Origin: an uncultured Pirellulaceae bacterium
GTDB taxonomy: Bacteria; Planctomycetota; Planctomycetia; Pirellulales; Pirellulaceae
Length of the DNA stretch: 55,721 nucleotides
Direction of reading: 5' to 3'
Assembly (NCBI GenBank): GCA_937921995.1
Contig: CAKZVF010000052.1
Coordinates: forward strand, 1 to 55,721
The translations under genes were made by a program, and so were the position numbers. A model generated the notes under the pieces. The model did not search any database, was not told the origin of the DNA, and saw only the letters and a program-made list of their open reading frames with translations. Positions 19,401 to 27,260 of the stretch are shown here, one piece after another (position 1 is the stretch's first letter; each line of letters starts with the position of its first letter).

Positions 19401-20407
19401 TGCAACTAGACCAACGGTTGGTCGGACGTACCGACCTGACCGCGAATCAGGTTCGATTGGGAATTATCGCATTGCTGGCGCGTGAGAGAAACGACAGCTA
19501 CATGGAATACCTGCGTGATTGCTGGGATCAAGAAGAAGACCGCCGTGCTGACATTGCGATCGGGTTGGCTCAACTTCCCGATGGTGATAACTGGTCGTAT
19601 CTGATGGCCAGCCTGCCGGAACTGGATGATTTATCGGGACGAGAAGTCCTGACAACGCTGGCCACGGTCGGACGTCGTCCACGCGACCCGATCTTCTACC
19701 GCACCGCAATTGAATTGGGCTTCCGCCTTCGCCAGCAGAACTCGGCCGCCGCAGTGGCGTTGCTGGAACATTGGACCGGTAGCAAAATGGAAGACACCAG
19801 CAAATCATGGCGCGGACCACTGGTCCAGTGGAGTCGCTGGTACGAAGAAACTTTCCCCGACGCTGCCGCCATCGCGGTGGAAGCGCCGAAGCATAAAGGC
19901 CGTTACTCGACCGATCAGATTGCAGCCTACATTGAAAACAATGGTTTGGGTGACTCTCACATGGGACACGACCTTTTCGCTTCAGCCCAGTGCAGCAGTT
20001 GCCACCAGTTCAATGGAACGGGGCAGGGCATTGGCCCCGATCTAACCTCGGTCGCAGGTCGATTTTCGCTTCGCGAGATGATTGAAGCAACGATTGATCC
20101 GCACAAATCGGTCGCAACGCGATACCAGGCCAAAACTATCGTCACCGAAGATGGTGATCAGATCACCGGACTGGTCGTCGATGAAGAGAACAGCCCGTAC
20201 GTCGTGATGACCTCCAGCGGACAGTTCGTGAAGGTTGAACGGGATGAGGTCGAGGACATTCGCAAGAGCAAATTGTCTCACATGCCCGAGGGACTGTTGA
20301 ATGATCTGAGTCAATCTCAGGTTTCTGATTTGTTCGCTTACCTGGTCAAAGGCTCACACGCCAACCTGGCCAGTCGCAGCAGCACGACTAGTACCATCAA
20401 TCGCTAA
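16424..20407 (+). CDS. Giant PVC-type haem-binding c-type cytochrome with HEAT repeats
   Basis: About 1327 residues from ATG 16424, chosen because it opens a clear signal peptide (SLISVGIVWTIVAFILAAPATAQ); a frame from 16211 adds a meaningless extension. Order: an N-terminal beta-sandwich like a carbohydrate-binding domain (about 35-165), a Pro/Thr-rich linker, a beta-propeller-like membrane-bound-dehydrogenase domain (about 255-600; VADTLLRFTGEPSEHGAHG, NAYDLVFDQNGELF), HEAT-type alpha repeats (about 630-1150) and a C-terminal haem domain with CSSCHQF near residue 1190. This is the architecture of the planctomycete putative membrane-bound dehydrogenase / haem-binding family. It probably oxidises sugars or polysaccharide-derived alcohols in the periplasm and passes electrons to the haem; the substrate is unknown. 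Confidence 0.92.
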   Translation: MEDRSIKQSLISVGIVWTIVAFILAAPATAQSPTPTLDSPWIWSPRGNEATETFFRKKFTLVKPESAELTVAAGDEFELYLNGQVVISGQSYRSAMSVDVIDFLTPGVNVVAVKASHIDSEQAGFSCKLRVKEKGEIRHRVLRTDATWKSYTAEAVDWYKNGFRDMSWLTSKVFAAANPQVTKTAPATQKTTTPTLEKVAQTTSPKIELVSQAPPVPPGYDEAMPTQQDFVPTKVGTPATEAKTAQIEPASSDDRFTTANENFSVTQILDGDLTGSLIAMEFNEFGKLLLSREGGPLLIANLNAAAGDKTQLQVYCNEVTSCQGILPLNGDVYVTGEGPKGQGLYRLSDVNGDGKIEVADTLLRFTGEPSEHGAHGIQLGPDGMIYTVIGNGSRLKDVPADSSPYKFAYEGDAVAKYEDPTGQATDVKAPGGTVVRVAVDGSKVETVAGGIRNAYDLVFDQNGELFIHDSDMEGDKGTTWHRPPMVFNVTAGADMGWRSGSSKFSPHYIDQAPAVCDTGRGSPSGAALYQHLQFPAEYQNAIFLADWSQGKILTMRKKRQGAGFIGETTEFLSGRPLNVCDLSIGEDGSLYFCTGGRGTAGGVFRITWNGEIPQEVLSFNNDLAKLIRHPQPNSAWARQNIAELRREMGSAWNETILGIVNEVRNPPKFRIRGINMMIWYGPKPSTQLMRKLLKDDEELVRAAATTLCGTQRKGPSHELLTEMLNDPSAYVQRRAAEALLRFDRPVQYTQLTNLLKSTDRVLATAGRRLLERIPSSQWKEELITNNDQRIFIQSAMALMTADPNLRHAYLVLAQSSRLSDGFVSDENFVDMLRVVQIALAQGKVDPAKVPALAQRIGDEFPTTNPMINVELIKLMAALEVGDLNGRIEDFLYDPQVSQLEKFQASVFLHHSGDALNKSEQMAILETLESLKSFEGGGSYQGYLDLASKDAARVVDMNDIDSVIAGGERWPEAVLATFSKISNPMPGSRANSLMQLDQRLVGRTDLTANQVRLGIIALLARERNDSYMEYLRDCWDQEEDRRADIAIGLAQLPDGDNWSYLMASLPELDDLSGREVLTTLATVGRRPRDPIFYRTAIELGFRLRQQNSAAAVALLEHWTGSKMEDTSKSWRGPLVQWSRWYEETFPDAAAIAVEAPKHKGRYSTDQIAAYIENNGLGDSHMGHDLFASAQCSSCHQFNGTGQGIGPDLTSVAGRFSLREMIEATIDPHKSVATRYQAKTIVTEDGDQITGLVVDEENSPYVVMTSSGQFVKVERDEVEDIRKSKLSHMPEGLLNDLSQSQVSDLFAYLVKGSHANLASRSSTTSTINR

Positions 20408-20417
20408 GTGCATCCTA

Positions 20418-20482
20418 CCGTGGGTTGGGAACTTCTACCCGACCAAGATATGAGGTGGTCGGGCAAGAGTGCCCAACCTACG
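20418..20482. repeat. Planctomycete intergenic palindrome
   Basis: Imperfect inverted repeat with arms of about 27 bp: the left arm begins CGTGGGTTGGGAACTTCTA, and the right arm reads, on the minus strand, CGTAGGTTGGGCACTCTTG. I recognise the right-arm motif as a dispersed repeat in Rhodopirellula-type genomes (memory, not a search). It ends 16 bp before the next start and would form a hairpin in the mRNA leader. Confidence 0.75.
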
Positions 20483-20498
20483 TTTTGCAAAGGTCGAA

Positions 20499-20888
20499 AT
20501 GTCAGAGTCGAAAATCAGCACTGATTCTTCAACAACCGTCGCCGATTTGCGTAAGATGGTCTTAGATTTCGTCTCCGAACGTGACTGGCAACAGTTCCAT
20601 TCACCCAAGAACCTGTCGATGGCGATGGCGATCGAAGCCAGCGAACTCATGGAGCATTTCCAGTGGATCGACGGCGAAGCGTCGCGCAATCCAAGCGCTG
20701 AAAAGATGATCGACATTGGCGAAGAACTGGCCGACGTGCTGTGTTACGCGATGGCGATCGCCAACGAACTGAACATTGACATCGCATCGACGATGGCCCG
20801 CAAGATGGTACGAAACCGGCAGAAGTATCCGGCCCAAGAGTTTCGCGGACGCTACGGGAAAGACGATCCCAATCCGGCGACCGACTAA
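20499..20888 (+). CDS. MazG-like / dCTPase-type nucleotide pyrophosphohydrolase
   Basis: 129 residues from ATG 20499; a start 30 bp upstream lies in the palindrome. The all-alpha MazG fold is shown by MAIEASELMEHFQW (E-x2-E metal ligands) and IGEELADVLCYAMAIANEL (E-x2-D). RDWQQFHSPKNL at the start is the signature of the single-domain dCTP pyrophosphatase (DCTPP1/RS21-C6-like) branch, which hydrolyses (deoxy)nucleoside triphosphates to monophosphate and diphosphate. It likely removes non-canonical nucleotides. It stands alone between a cytochrome gene and a convergent EVE-domain gene. Confidence 0.9.
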   Translation: MSESKISTDSSTTVADLRKMVLDFVSERDWQQFHSPKNLSMAMAIEASELMEHFQWIDGEASRNPSAEKMIDIGEELADVLCYAMAIANELNIDIASTMARKMVRNRQKYPAQEFRGRYGKDDPNPATD

Positions 20889-20936
20889 ATCCGCCGCCGG
20901 TTGTTGGCGAATGATGGGCGTGTCCCAGCTTTCAAT

Positions 20937-21422
20937 TTATTGTTTGGCCGCCCGTTTAACGATCGCGTCGAAGTGCTTCTTTTCTACCGGTTGAACCGAC
21001 AGTCGTGAGCCTTTCCGCAGCAGTTCCATACCCTCAAGCGATTTCATCTCCCGCAGTTCCGGTAGCGAAACGATCTCTTTGAATTGTTTGACGAATTTCA
21101 GGTCGACCATGTACCACGTCGGCGATTCATGTTTGGACTTGGGATCGTAGTGCGGGTCTTTGGGGTCAAAGGCTGTAAAATCGGGATACGATTCTTTGTG
21201 GACTTTCGCAATGCCCACGACGCCCGGCGGTTTCGCGTTGGAGTGGTAGAAAAGCACTTCGTCGCCTATCTTCATATCGTCGCGCATGAAGTTCCGCGCT
21301 TGATAGTTTCGTACGCCGTCCCAGTGAGTGGTTTTGTCTTCCTTGAGCTGCTGGATGGGGTACTTATGGGGTTCGGATTTCATCAACCAGTATCGTTTTT
21401 TGTCTCGTTTTTTCGCGGCCAT
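20937..21422 (-). CDS. EVE-domain protein
   Basis: 161 residues. The EVE domain (THYN1-like, related to PUA/YTH) is seen in YWLMKSEPHKYPIQQL, WDGVRNYQARNFMR, GDEVLFYHSNAKPPGVVGIA and a C-terminal LELSVQPV-like strand. EVE domains read modified bases, such as 5-methylcytosine-type marks, in DNA or RNA; in bacteria some belong to modification-dependent restriction and others are stand-alone housekeeping genes. This one is stand-alone next to ordinary genes, so a housekeeping role is likelier than defence. It converges on the pyrophosphohydrolase. Confidence 0.9.
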   Translation of the reverse strand: MAAKKRDKKRYWLMKSEPHKYPIQQLKEDKTTHWDGVRNYQARNFMRDDMKIGDEVLFYHSNAKPPGVVGIAKVHKESYPDFTAFDPKDPHYDPKSKHESPTWYMVDLKFVKQFKEIVSLPELREMKSLEGMELLRKGSRLSVQPVEKKHFDAIVKRAAKQ

Positions 21423-21518
21423 CAGTTTTGCTGTTCTTCGTTAGGTTTGATCTACTGTTGGTAAGTGATTTTCAATCAACCTATTTCAACCGTTTTGATT
21501 TGTCAAAGCACCTGTACC

Positions 21519-21959
21519 ATGAATCCATCTCCTTCCTCTGAAGCCCTCAAAGATTTTCCCGCGGTCGCCACGATTCCTGTCCAGTGGGGGGATCAGGATC
21601 TGTTCAAGCACGTCAATAACGCGGTCTATTTTCGGTGGTTCGAAAGTTCGCGTGTCGAATATTGGCACAAGTCGGGACTGTATGAAGCGCTCAAGGGGCC
21701 AGGTTACGGACCGATTCTGGCTTCGGTAACCTGCAACTATAAAAAACAAATCAAATTCCCCGACACGGTTCTCATCGGCACGAAAGTCGAAAAGCTGGGA
21801 ATCTCCAGCGTGACGCTGAGCCACGATGTTTTCAGCACGACCAACAACGCGGTGTCAGCGACCGGAAAATCAGTGATCGTGATGTTCGATTATCAGTCGC
21901 AACACCCGGTGCCGATCACAGAAGACCTTCGGGACATTTTTGAAACCTTCGAATGCTAG
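21519..21959 (+). CDS. Hotdog-fold acyl-CoA thioesterase (4HBT family)
   Basis: 146 residues from ATG 21519 (MNPSPSSEALKDFP); an upstream start at 21465 adds 18 residues without protein character. VQWGDQDLFKHVNNAVYFRWFESSRVEY is the 4HBT motif: the Asp in WGDQD is the usual catalytic residue and HVNNAVY the conserved turn. Substrate is probably a fatty or aryl acyl-CoA, but chain type cannot be read. The protein lacks a signal peptide and so acts in the cytoplasm. Confidence 0.9.
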   Translation: MNPSPSSEALKDFPAVATIPVQWGDQDLFKHVNNAVYFRWFESSRVEYWHKSGLYEALKGPGYGPILASVTCNYKKQIKFPDTVLIGTKVEKLGISSVTLSHDVFSTTNNAVSATGKSVIVMFDYQSQHPVPITEDLRDIFETFEC

Positions 21960-22012
21960 TTCATATCCAGCTAAAAGTAACTACGTGAGAAATCTGTGGT
22001 GGACGAAGGTAC

Positions 22013-22555
22013 TCATTTCATATCTCCAAAACTTGATTGCTGGCATTTACAGGAAGTACCTTCAGCGAAGACTAAGCATCCATAATTTCGCATCTCTTCA
22101 GCCATACGTTTTGCGTTACTTCTAGTAATACGAAAAGCCTCTCTATTTGCATCGATGGCCGCCGAACACAATGCAAGAAATCTTAGGCCATTTGCACCTT
22201 CGACATCCACATGAAGATTATTGGCAGCGACACAATCAGTTTCACCTGGGGATTCTTCAATTATGTTTATATCAGCAAAGTTGATTTCACTTGCCTTGAA
22301 AGCCACGTAGTCCACCTGGTCATTCAAGCGCTCACGACTTGCATTGAGGGCTATGGTGACACGCTTTAAGTCTTCGTCGCTGTGAATCTGGTAGAGGCTA
22401 AAAAGAGTTTTCGCCGGATCAAAAATTGCTTTGCAAACTGAGCGCTTCCGCTCTTCTATCTCGTCAGTTTTATGTCCCCACCGACTCCGCTTGTCAAGTT
22501 TTCGAACGTAGAAGGGATACTTTAATCCAGCAAGTTCTTCAGGACTAGATTCCAT
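22013..22555 (-). CDS. Unknown protein, third gene of a three-gene cassette
   Basis: 180 residues, not recognised. It starts MESSPEELAGLKYPFYVRKL, has a middle with ALFSLYQIHSDEDLKRVTIALNAS and FADINIIEESPGETDCVAANNLHVD, and ends with a possible helix NAKRMAEEMRNYGCLV. No signal peptide or membrane helix. The start lies 5 bp after the stop of the preceding gene, so the two are almost certainly co-translated. Base composition looks richer in A+T than the flanking genes, suggesting transfer. Nothing in it supports a specific role. Confidence 0.75.
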   Translation of the reverse strand: MESSPEELAGLKYPFYVRKLDKRSRWGHKTDEIEERKRSVCKAIFDPAKTLFSLYQIHSDEDLKRVTIALNASRERLNDQVDYVAFKASEINFADINIIEESPGETDCVAANNLHVDVEGANGLRFLALCSAAIDANREAFRITRSNAKRMAEEMRNYGCLVFAEGTSCKCQQSSFGDMK

Positions 22556-22560
22556 CTCGG

Positions 22561-23154
22561 TTACCGATCTTGACAGACTTCTCGGGCAAGCTCGGCGATA
22601 AACGGGTCGTCATGGTTAATGAACTGAACTTCGAGCAATCTGTAGGCATCAGCCGAGCCAATATCCCCTAACGCTTCAACAACTCCCTCAAGCACACCTC
22701 TACTGGTTGCACCGGCGCACATGTTTGCATATCGAAAGCGTTTATGGACATCAGCATCAGACCGTGCAACTGACCTCAGCAAAATAAACCAATAGTCATC
22801 ATTTGGTTCGTAGGCGCGGCCATTGTTTAAGTGGCTCCAACTCTTAATGTCGTCAATCAAAAACTGATAGGCATAATCGTATACTCGATTTCCGAGTTGC
22901 TGAAGAATGTCAATCGGAACATCTAATCGGTCTGGCCGGGTACGCCGTATCGAGGAATTGATAAGTGTCGAAATCAATTCGTCCGAAATAGTACTAAATT
23001 TTAGGTATTCTACGATTACCTTTCGGTAGTCAGAGCGTTGCTTTCCAGCGGCGTTAAATAGCCTTTCTAAGATACTTTGAAAGCGTGCTTTTTCATTCGC
23101 ATTACGACTTAAGCTGTTTCCTGATCCAGTTTGATGAAATGAAGTGCAGTTCAT
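22561..23154 (-). CDS. Unknown protein, HEAT-like helical
   Basis: 197 residues, not recognised. It reads as mostly alpha helices, and the last 60 residues (GVLEGVVEALGDIGSADAYRLLEV, DDPFIAELAREVCQ) look like one or two HEAT/armadillo-type repeats, a protein-protein scaffold. No signal peptide, membrane helix or catalytic motif. It sits 2 bp after the first gene of the cassette and 5 bp before the third, so it is the middle gene of one operon. Its GC is visibly low compared with the flanking genes. Confidence 0.75.
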   Translation of the reverse strand: MNCTSFHQTGSGNSLSRNANEKARFQSILERLFNAAGKQRSDYRKVIVEYLKFSTISDELISTLINSSIRRTRPDRLDVPIDILQQLGNRVYDYAYQFLIDDIKSWSHLNNGRAYEPNDDYWFILLRSVARSDADVHKRFRYANMCAGATSRGVLEGVVEALGDIGSADAYRLLEVQFINHDDPFIAELAREVCQDR

Positions 23155-23156
23155 TG

Positions 23157-23729
23157 CTAGTCTCCGTTGAATAATTTCAAAATTGCATTACTCTCCGTTT
23201 TGTCATTTTCAAAAGCAAGGGCCGCTTCCTTGGCTAGATCTACGGTAGGGGTTTGACGGAAAGAGTGTATAGAAATTGTCACACCCTCATCTCCTTTGAC
23301 AAGTCGTACTTCATTTCGAACGCTCTCACGATGGTAGATTGCCCCTGCGGTTAACAGGTCCGGCTCCAAACCTCTAAGTGGTCCATTTTCCATTGAACCA
23401 AAAATTGTTTGCGACACTTCGTTTGAATTACTATGAAATACGAAATCCGCACGAACGGAACGAATCGGCGTGTGCGGAAGCCTCACCAGAACGTGGTCAG
23501 CCAGTTTCCCGCAGTCATTTTCTGTCGACGTAATTACAAGATGGTCCGATGCAACCGACCATTCAGTAAATTCATCCTGAAACTGGACGCCATCTTTAAT
23601 AGCACCTAAAGCCAATCGCACATTTTCGCCCGACCAAATCTCTTGTTCCTTGAGCCATTCAGGGGAAATAAGATAAGGGTTGAAATTTCCATCCAACGCG
23701 AGTTGGGCTGACATCAGTTGAAATTCCAT
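23157..23729 (-). CDS. Unknown protein, first gene of a three-gene cassette
   Basis: About 190 residues from ATG 23729, which has a strong GGGAGG ribosome site 5 bp upstream; another in-frame ATG at 23780 lacks one. Not recognised. The sequence is rich in alternating beta strands (GVQFQDEFTEWSV, DHLVITST, RSVRADFVFHSN, RNEVRLVKGDEGVTISIH), which suggests a beta-sandwich or barrel, with acidic stretches. No signal peptide. It leads the three-gene cassette between the thioesterase and floA. Small, A+T-rich operons of unknown genes often encode toxin-immunity or defence modules, but nothing here demonstrates that. Confidence 0.75.
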   Translation of the reverse strand: MEFQLMSAQLALDGNFNPYLISPEWLKEQEIWSGENVRLALGAIKDGVQFQDEFTEWSVASDHLVITSTENDCGKLADHVLVRLPHTPIRSVRADFVFHSNSNEVSQTIFGSMENGPLRGLEPDLLTAGAIYHRESVRNEVRLVKGDEGVTISIHSFRQTPTVDLAKEAALAFENDKTESNAILKLFNGD

Positions 23730-23888
23730 TTTGCCTCCCTTTCGCTTTAAGAGTCCATCAATTTTCTCAAAGAATAGCAATCATGGAATTAGGTAGCAAC
23801 GGCAACTAACGCAGGCCAACAATTGAAGACTGGTCAATATCTTACCCAATAAACTGCCGTCTGAACAAACAAACCTATCCTGCCTAAA

Positions 23889-24875
23889 CTACTTCGCGTT
23901 CAGATTACCAGCCCGAAACGCTTCGGCCATCGCTTGTGGCACAGCCGATTCAGCAAGCAGCAATCCGGCCCGTTGCTTCGCAACGTCGGCTTTCATTTCC
24001 TGTTCGTGAGCGATCGCATCGGCGCGACGCTTTTCAGCTTTCGCCCGAGCCACACGTGTGTCGGCTTCAGCTTGATCCGCCTGCAAACGGGCACCAATAT
24101 TTTCGCCAACGTCGATGTCGGCGATGTCGATGGACACAATCTCAAAAGCCGTATGGGCGTCCAAACCGCGTTCCAGCACGTTGCGCGAAATGCGATCAGG
24201 ATTCTCTAAAACGTTTTGATGAACTTCGGAAGACCCGATCGACGAAATGATACTTTCGCCAACGCGGGCGATGATCGTTTCTTCGGTCGCTCCGCCAATC
24301 AATTGCTCTAGGTTAGTTCGCACCGTCACCCGCGCACGAATCTTAAGTTCGACACCGTCTTTGGAGATAGCGCTCAAGAAATTCTTACCGCTGCGTTGCG
24401 GATCGGGACAGTCGATCACTTTGGGATAGACGGACGTCTTCACCGCGTCCATCACATCCCGACCGGCCAAGTCAATCGCCGCGGCTCGATCAAAATCCAA
24501 ATCAATATTGGCACGTTGAGCCGCGATAATTGCGTTGATGACTCGCATCACGTTTCCACCGGCCAGATAATGAGCCTCCAAACGCGCGGTGCTGCAACCG
24601 GTTGTTTTGCTGGTGTCGAGCCCCGCTTGTTTGGCCATAATTTTCGCGGTCACGATGACTTCCGGGCGGACCTTGCGAAATCCCATCCCGACCAGCTCCA
24701 GCAGGCTGACGTTGGCGTTGGACATGAACGCCTGCACCCACAGTTTTCCGTACTTCAAAAACGCCATCGCAATGAACAGCGCGAACAGAACTGCAATGCC
24801 GATCAAACCGAGAATGACCCAACGCCAAATATCTTCTTGTTGAGCGAACAATAAGGCATCGAAACTTGCGAACAC
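23889..24875 (-). CDS. floA: Flotillin-like protein FloA
   Basis: 328 residues. The N-terminal hydrophobic hairpin ([20 protein letters not shown]) anchors it to the membrane, then comes the SPFH/band-7 domain ([41 protein letters not shown] start of the core, [20 protein letters not shown]) and a charged coiled coil rich in Ala/Glu/Arg ([18 protein letters not shown]). FloA proteins form functional membrane microdomains. The length matches the family of about 330. It is not overlapped by its neighbours; the gap to mnmA is about 200 bp. Confidence 0.95.
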   Translation of the reverse strand: MFASFDALLFAQQEDIWRWVILGLIGIAVLFALFIAMAFLKYGKLWVQAFMSNANVSLLELVGMGFRKVRPEVIVTAKIMAKQAGLDTSKTTGCSTARLEAHYLAGGNVMRVINAIIAAQRANIDLDFDRAAAIDLAGRDVMDAVKTSVYPKVIDCPDPQRSGKNFLSAISKDGVELKIRARVTVRTNLEQLIGGATEETIIARVGESIISSIGSSEVHQNVLENPDRISRNVLERGLDAHTAFEIVSIDIADIDVGENIGARLQADQAEADTRVARAKAEKRRADAIAHEQEMKADVAKQRAGLLLAESAVPQAMAEAFRAGNLNAK

Positions 24876-25077
24876 AGTCGACCTCTGGAAAACGGGTGCT
24901 AAATTTTTGGGTATTGGATTTTGCTAAAGATCTTTTCACCCGCAGGATCTTTAACAAGATCCACTACGTCAAACCTAGAACAAAATCTGTATGACCATGA
25001 TAGCGGATTGGGATGGCCGAATACAGTCAGTACGCCGTTTTTCACAGTTTCCACTGATTGAAACAGGAAAGGCAACT

Positions 25078-26196
25078 TTACTCGATCCAGCCGCCGCCGA
25101 GCACACGATCGCCGTCATAGCACACGACGGCTTGGCCGGGCGCGACACCACGTTGCGGACTATCAAACACCACTTCCAAACGCCCCTGGGGCAGAACGGT
25201 GGCGGTCGCCGGAGATGAAGTGCTGTTGTAGCGAATTTGAGCCTCACACTGAAACGGCCCCTCCGGCGGATCGACCAACCAATTGGTGTCGCTGGCGGTC
25301 AACTCGGTCCGCCCCAGTTCTTCGACCGGCCCGATCACGACTTGATTGGCCGCCGCATTGATTCGAGTGACAAAATAGGGCACACCCATCGCGACGCCGA
25401 TGCCTCGGCGTTGGCCGATCGTGAATCCCTCGATGCCCGGATGCTGTCCCACTACCGTTCCGTCGGAGGTGATGATGTCGCCGGCCGTTTCGATCGAATC
25501 CGATTGACGTGCGCGGACGAACTGATCGTGTTTGCCAGAGGTGACGAAGCAAATCTCTTGACTGTCTTTCTTCTCCGCTACATTCAACCCCAGCGTGCCG
25601 GCGATTTCTCGGATGACGGGTTTGTCGTAGCCGCCCACAGGAAGCAGCATCCGCTGCAGATATTTGCGTTTGATGCCAAAGAGCACGTAAGATTGATCTT
25701 TGCCATCATCGATGCCGCGCGTTAATTCAAGTTTGTCTCCGTCACGATGCAGTTGGGCGTAATGGCCGGTGGCCAAAAATTCGGCACCCACACTGTCCGC
25801 GTAGTCGAACAGTTTCCCAAACTTGATGCGGTTGTTGCACATCACGCAAGGGTTAGGCGTCCGTCCGACGGAGTATTCCTCGACGAAGTAGTCGATGATG
25901 CCGCGAAATTCTTCTTCCAAGTTCAGCGCATAGAACGGGATTCCTAAACGCTCGGCTACGCGCCGTCCGTCTTCGGCATCGGACACGCTGCAACAACCCT
26001 GTTTGTGGTCGGCGCGATTGTTCAAAACCGGCAGCAGTGGCGATGTCGCCTGATCACCGTCAATGGCGCAGGCGGTCACGGCCTTCTCCCCATGCCGCAT
26101 GAACACACCGATGACTTCGTGGCCTTGTTCAAGCAACAAATGGGCGGCGACCGATGAATCAACGCCGCCTGACATAGCTAATACGACTCTCGCCAC
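25078..26196 (-). CDS. mnmA: tRNA-specific 2-thiouridylase MnmA
   Basis: 372 residues. It makes 2-thiouridine at wobble position 34 of tRNA Lys/Glu/Gln using ATP and a persulfide sulfur donor. MSGGVDSSVAAHLL is the PP-loop ATP pyrophosphatase motif; CVMCNNRIKFG holds the first catalytic Cys and the QEICFV region the second. TGHYAQLHRDG and GKDQSYVLFGI are other family segments. The C-terminal beta-barrel (PQRGVAPGQAVVCYDGDRVLGGGWIE) is complete. Its last codon lies about 200 bp upstream of floA in the same direction, but no coupling is obvious. Confidence 0.97.
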   Translation of the reverse strand: MARVVLAMSGGVDSSVAAHLLLEQGHEVIGVFMRHGEKAVTACAIDGDQATSPLLPVLNNRADHKQGCCSVSDAEDGRRVAERLGIPFYALNLEEEFRGIIDYFVEEYSVGRTPNPCVMCNNRIKFGKLFDYADSVGAEFLATGHYAQLHRDGDKLELTRGIDDGKDQSYVLFGIKRKYLQRMLLPVGGYDKPVIREIAGTLGLNVAEKKDSQEICFVTSGKHDQFVRARQSDSIETAGDIITSDGTVVGQHPGIEGFTIGQRRGIGVAMGVPYFVTRINAAANQVVIGPVEELGRTELTASDTNWLVDPPEGPFQCEAQIRYNSTSSPATATVLPQGRLEVVFDSPQRGVAPGQAVVCYDGDRVLGGGWIE

Positions 26197-26249
26197 TAGG
26201 ATTTACTTTCTAAAACTTATTTAGGGGGATCAACATATACGCACGTCGC

Positions 26250-26335
26250 AATACCAGCCCGACGCGCAAGCGAGGGATTCGCGAGCGCAATAGAAACGGC
26301 AGAAAAACCCCTCGCTTGCGCGTCGGGCTGGTATT
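26250..26335. repeat. Perfect 27-bp inverted repeat (planctomycete palindrome)
   Basis: A left arm beginning AATACCAGCCCGACG (26250-26276) and its exact reverse complement (26309-26335) flank a 32-bp loop. The motif GCGTCGGGCTGGTATT is, from memory, a recurrent intergenic element in Rhodopirellula-type genomes. It lies between the mnmA start and the stop of the lipoprotein gene and could act as a transcript-end structure, but no T-run follows. Confidence 0.85.
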
Positions 26336-26347
26336 CGAAATTGTAAT

Positions 26348-27043
26348 TTAAGGCTCGATGAACGTCGGGAAGTTGAACCCAAAAATGGCCTTGGTCAAAC
26401 TTTCCTTTTCATCGGCGACCTTCTTCAGAAGACGAACGTGACCATGTTCGCCATAGCCCTTCATGAAAAACATTTTCCCAACGACTCCGCCATCGCGCTG
26501 TTGGTAAATATGTACGTCGAATTCGGTTTCTGTTTTGTCGGGGCTCCAGATCACAAAATCAACGCCACGATCACCGGTCTTGGGATCGCGTGTGACTTTG
26601 AATCGCGTTTCGGGATGGTCCACTTCCAGCTTCTGCGTCACGTTGCTAACCGCTTCATCGGGGCTTTGCATGTTGGGAAACTTTCGCAGGGCGAACATGG
26701 ATTTCCAGTTGTCTAAAGTTTGGCCAAAGGGAATGTACTGATTGACGACGTCACTGCTGCTGACCAAGACATAATCAATATCGCCAAACCGAAAGGAAGG
26801 GGTACCGTCGGGAATGTTCGGGTTGCGAATGTTTTGGGCGCTGGAGCCGGATGACGATGTGCCTTCGCCTGCAAACCTTTCGCCATTAGCGGTATTGTTT
26901 CCCGTTGCTGAGGAACCGGCTGTGTTTCTTACGGGTCGTTCGTCCCAGCTACACCCCGAGGTGATGGCCAGTAACAGGCCAAGTGTCGTTGCGGTCTTCA
27001 AGACAGCGACCACCAAAGTCGAAATTGAAGACGTTGAATTCAT
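26348..27043 (-). CDS. Lipoprotein of unknown function
   Basis: About 231 residues from ATG 27043 (MNSTSSISTLVV), preferred over one 60 bp upstream because it gives a clean signal peptide ending in a lipobox LAITSGC; the Cys would be lipidated. After a low-complexity Ser/Gly/Asn linker comes a globular part of about 160 residues (FGDIDYVLVSSSDVVNQYIPFGQTLDNWKSMF, KVTRDPKTGDRGVDFVIW). I do not recognise the family. It would sit on the membrane's outer face. No operon partner; typA is divergent 157-218 bp away. Confidence 0.75.
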   Translation of the reverse strand: MNSTSSISTLVVAVLKTATTLGLLLAITSGCSWDERPVRNTAGSSATGNNTANGERFAGEGTSSSGSSAQNIRNPNIPDGTPSFRFGDIDYVLVSSSDVVNQYIPFGQTLDNWKSMFALRKFPNMQSPDEAVSNVTQKLEVDHPETRFKVTRDPKTGDRGVDFVIWSPDKTETEFDVHIYQQRDGGVVGKMFFMKGYGEHGHVRLLKKVADEKESLTKAIFGFNFPTFIEP

Positions 27044-27260
27044 GGTAATGGGGCTGATCCTAAATAACGGGTTGTAAATCAAAGTATCCAAAGTTGGCCA
27101 CAAGGCCGGGGGCTTTCAACCTTTCGAATTATACCCCTACCGACTATGATTTGGCCATTTTATTAAGGAAATCATCGCAGCAGAAGCTGCCTTTGATTCT
27201 TCGACGCGTTTTTTCGCGGTTCCTTTGCCCTCTTATTCAGAACCCTTCTCGGCCTAATCC

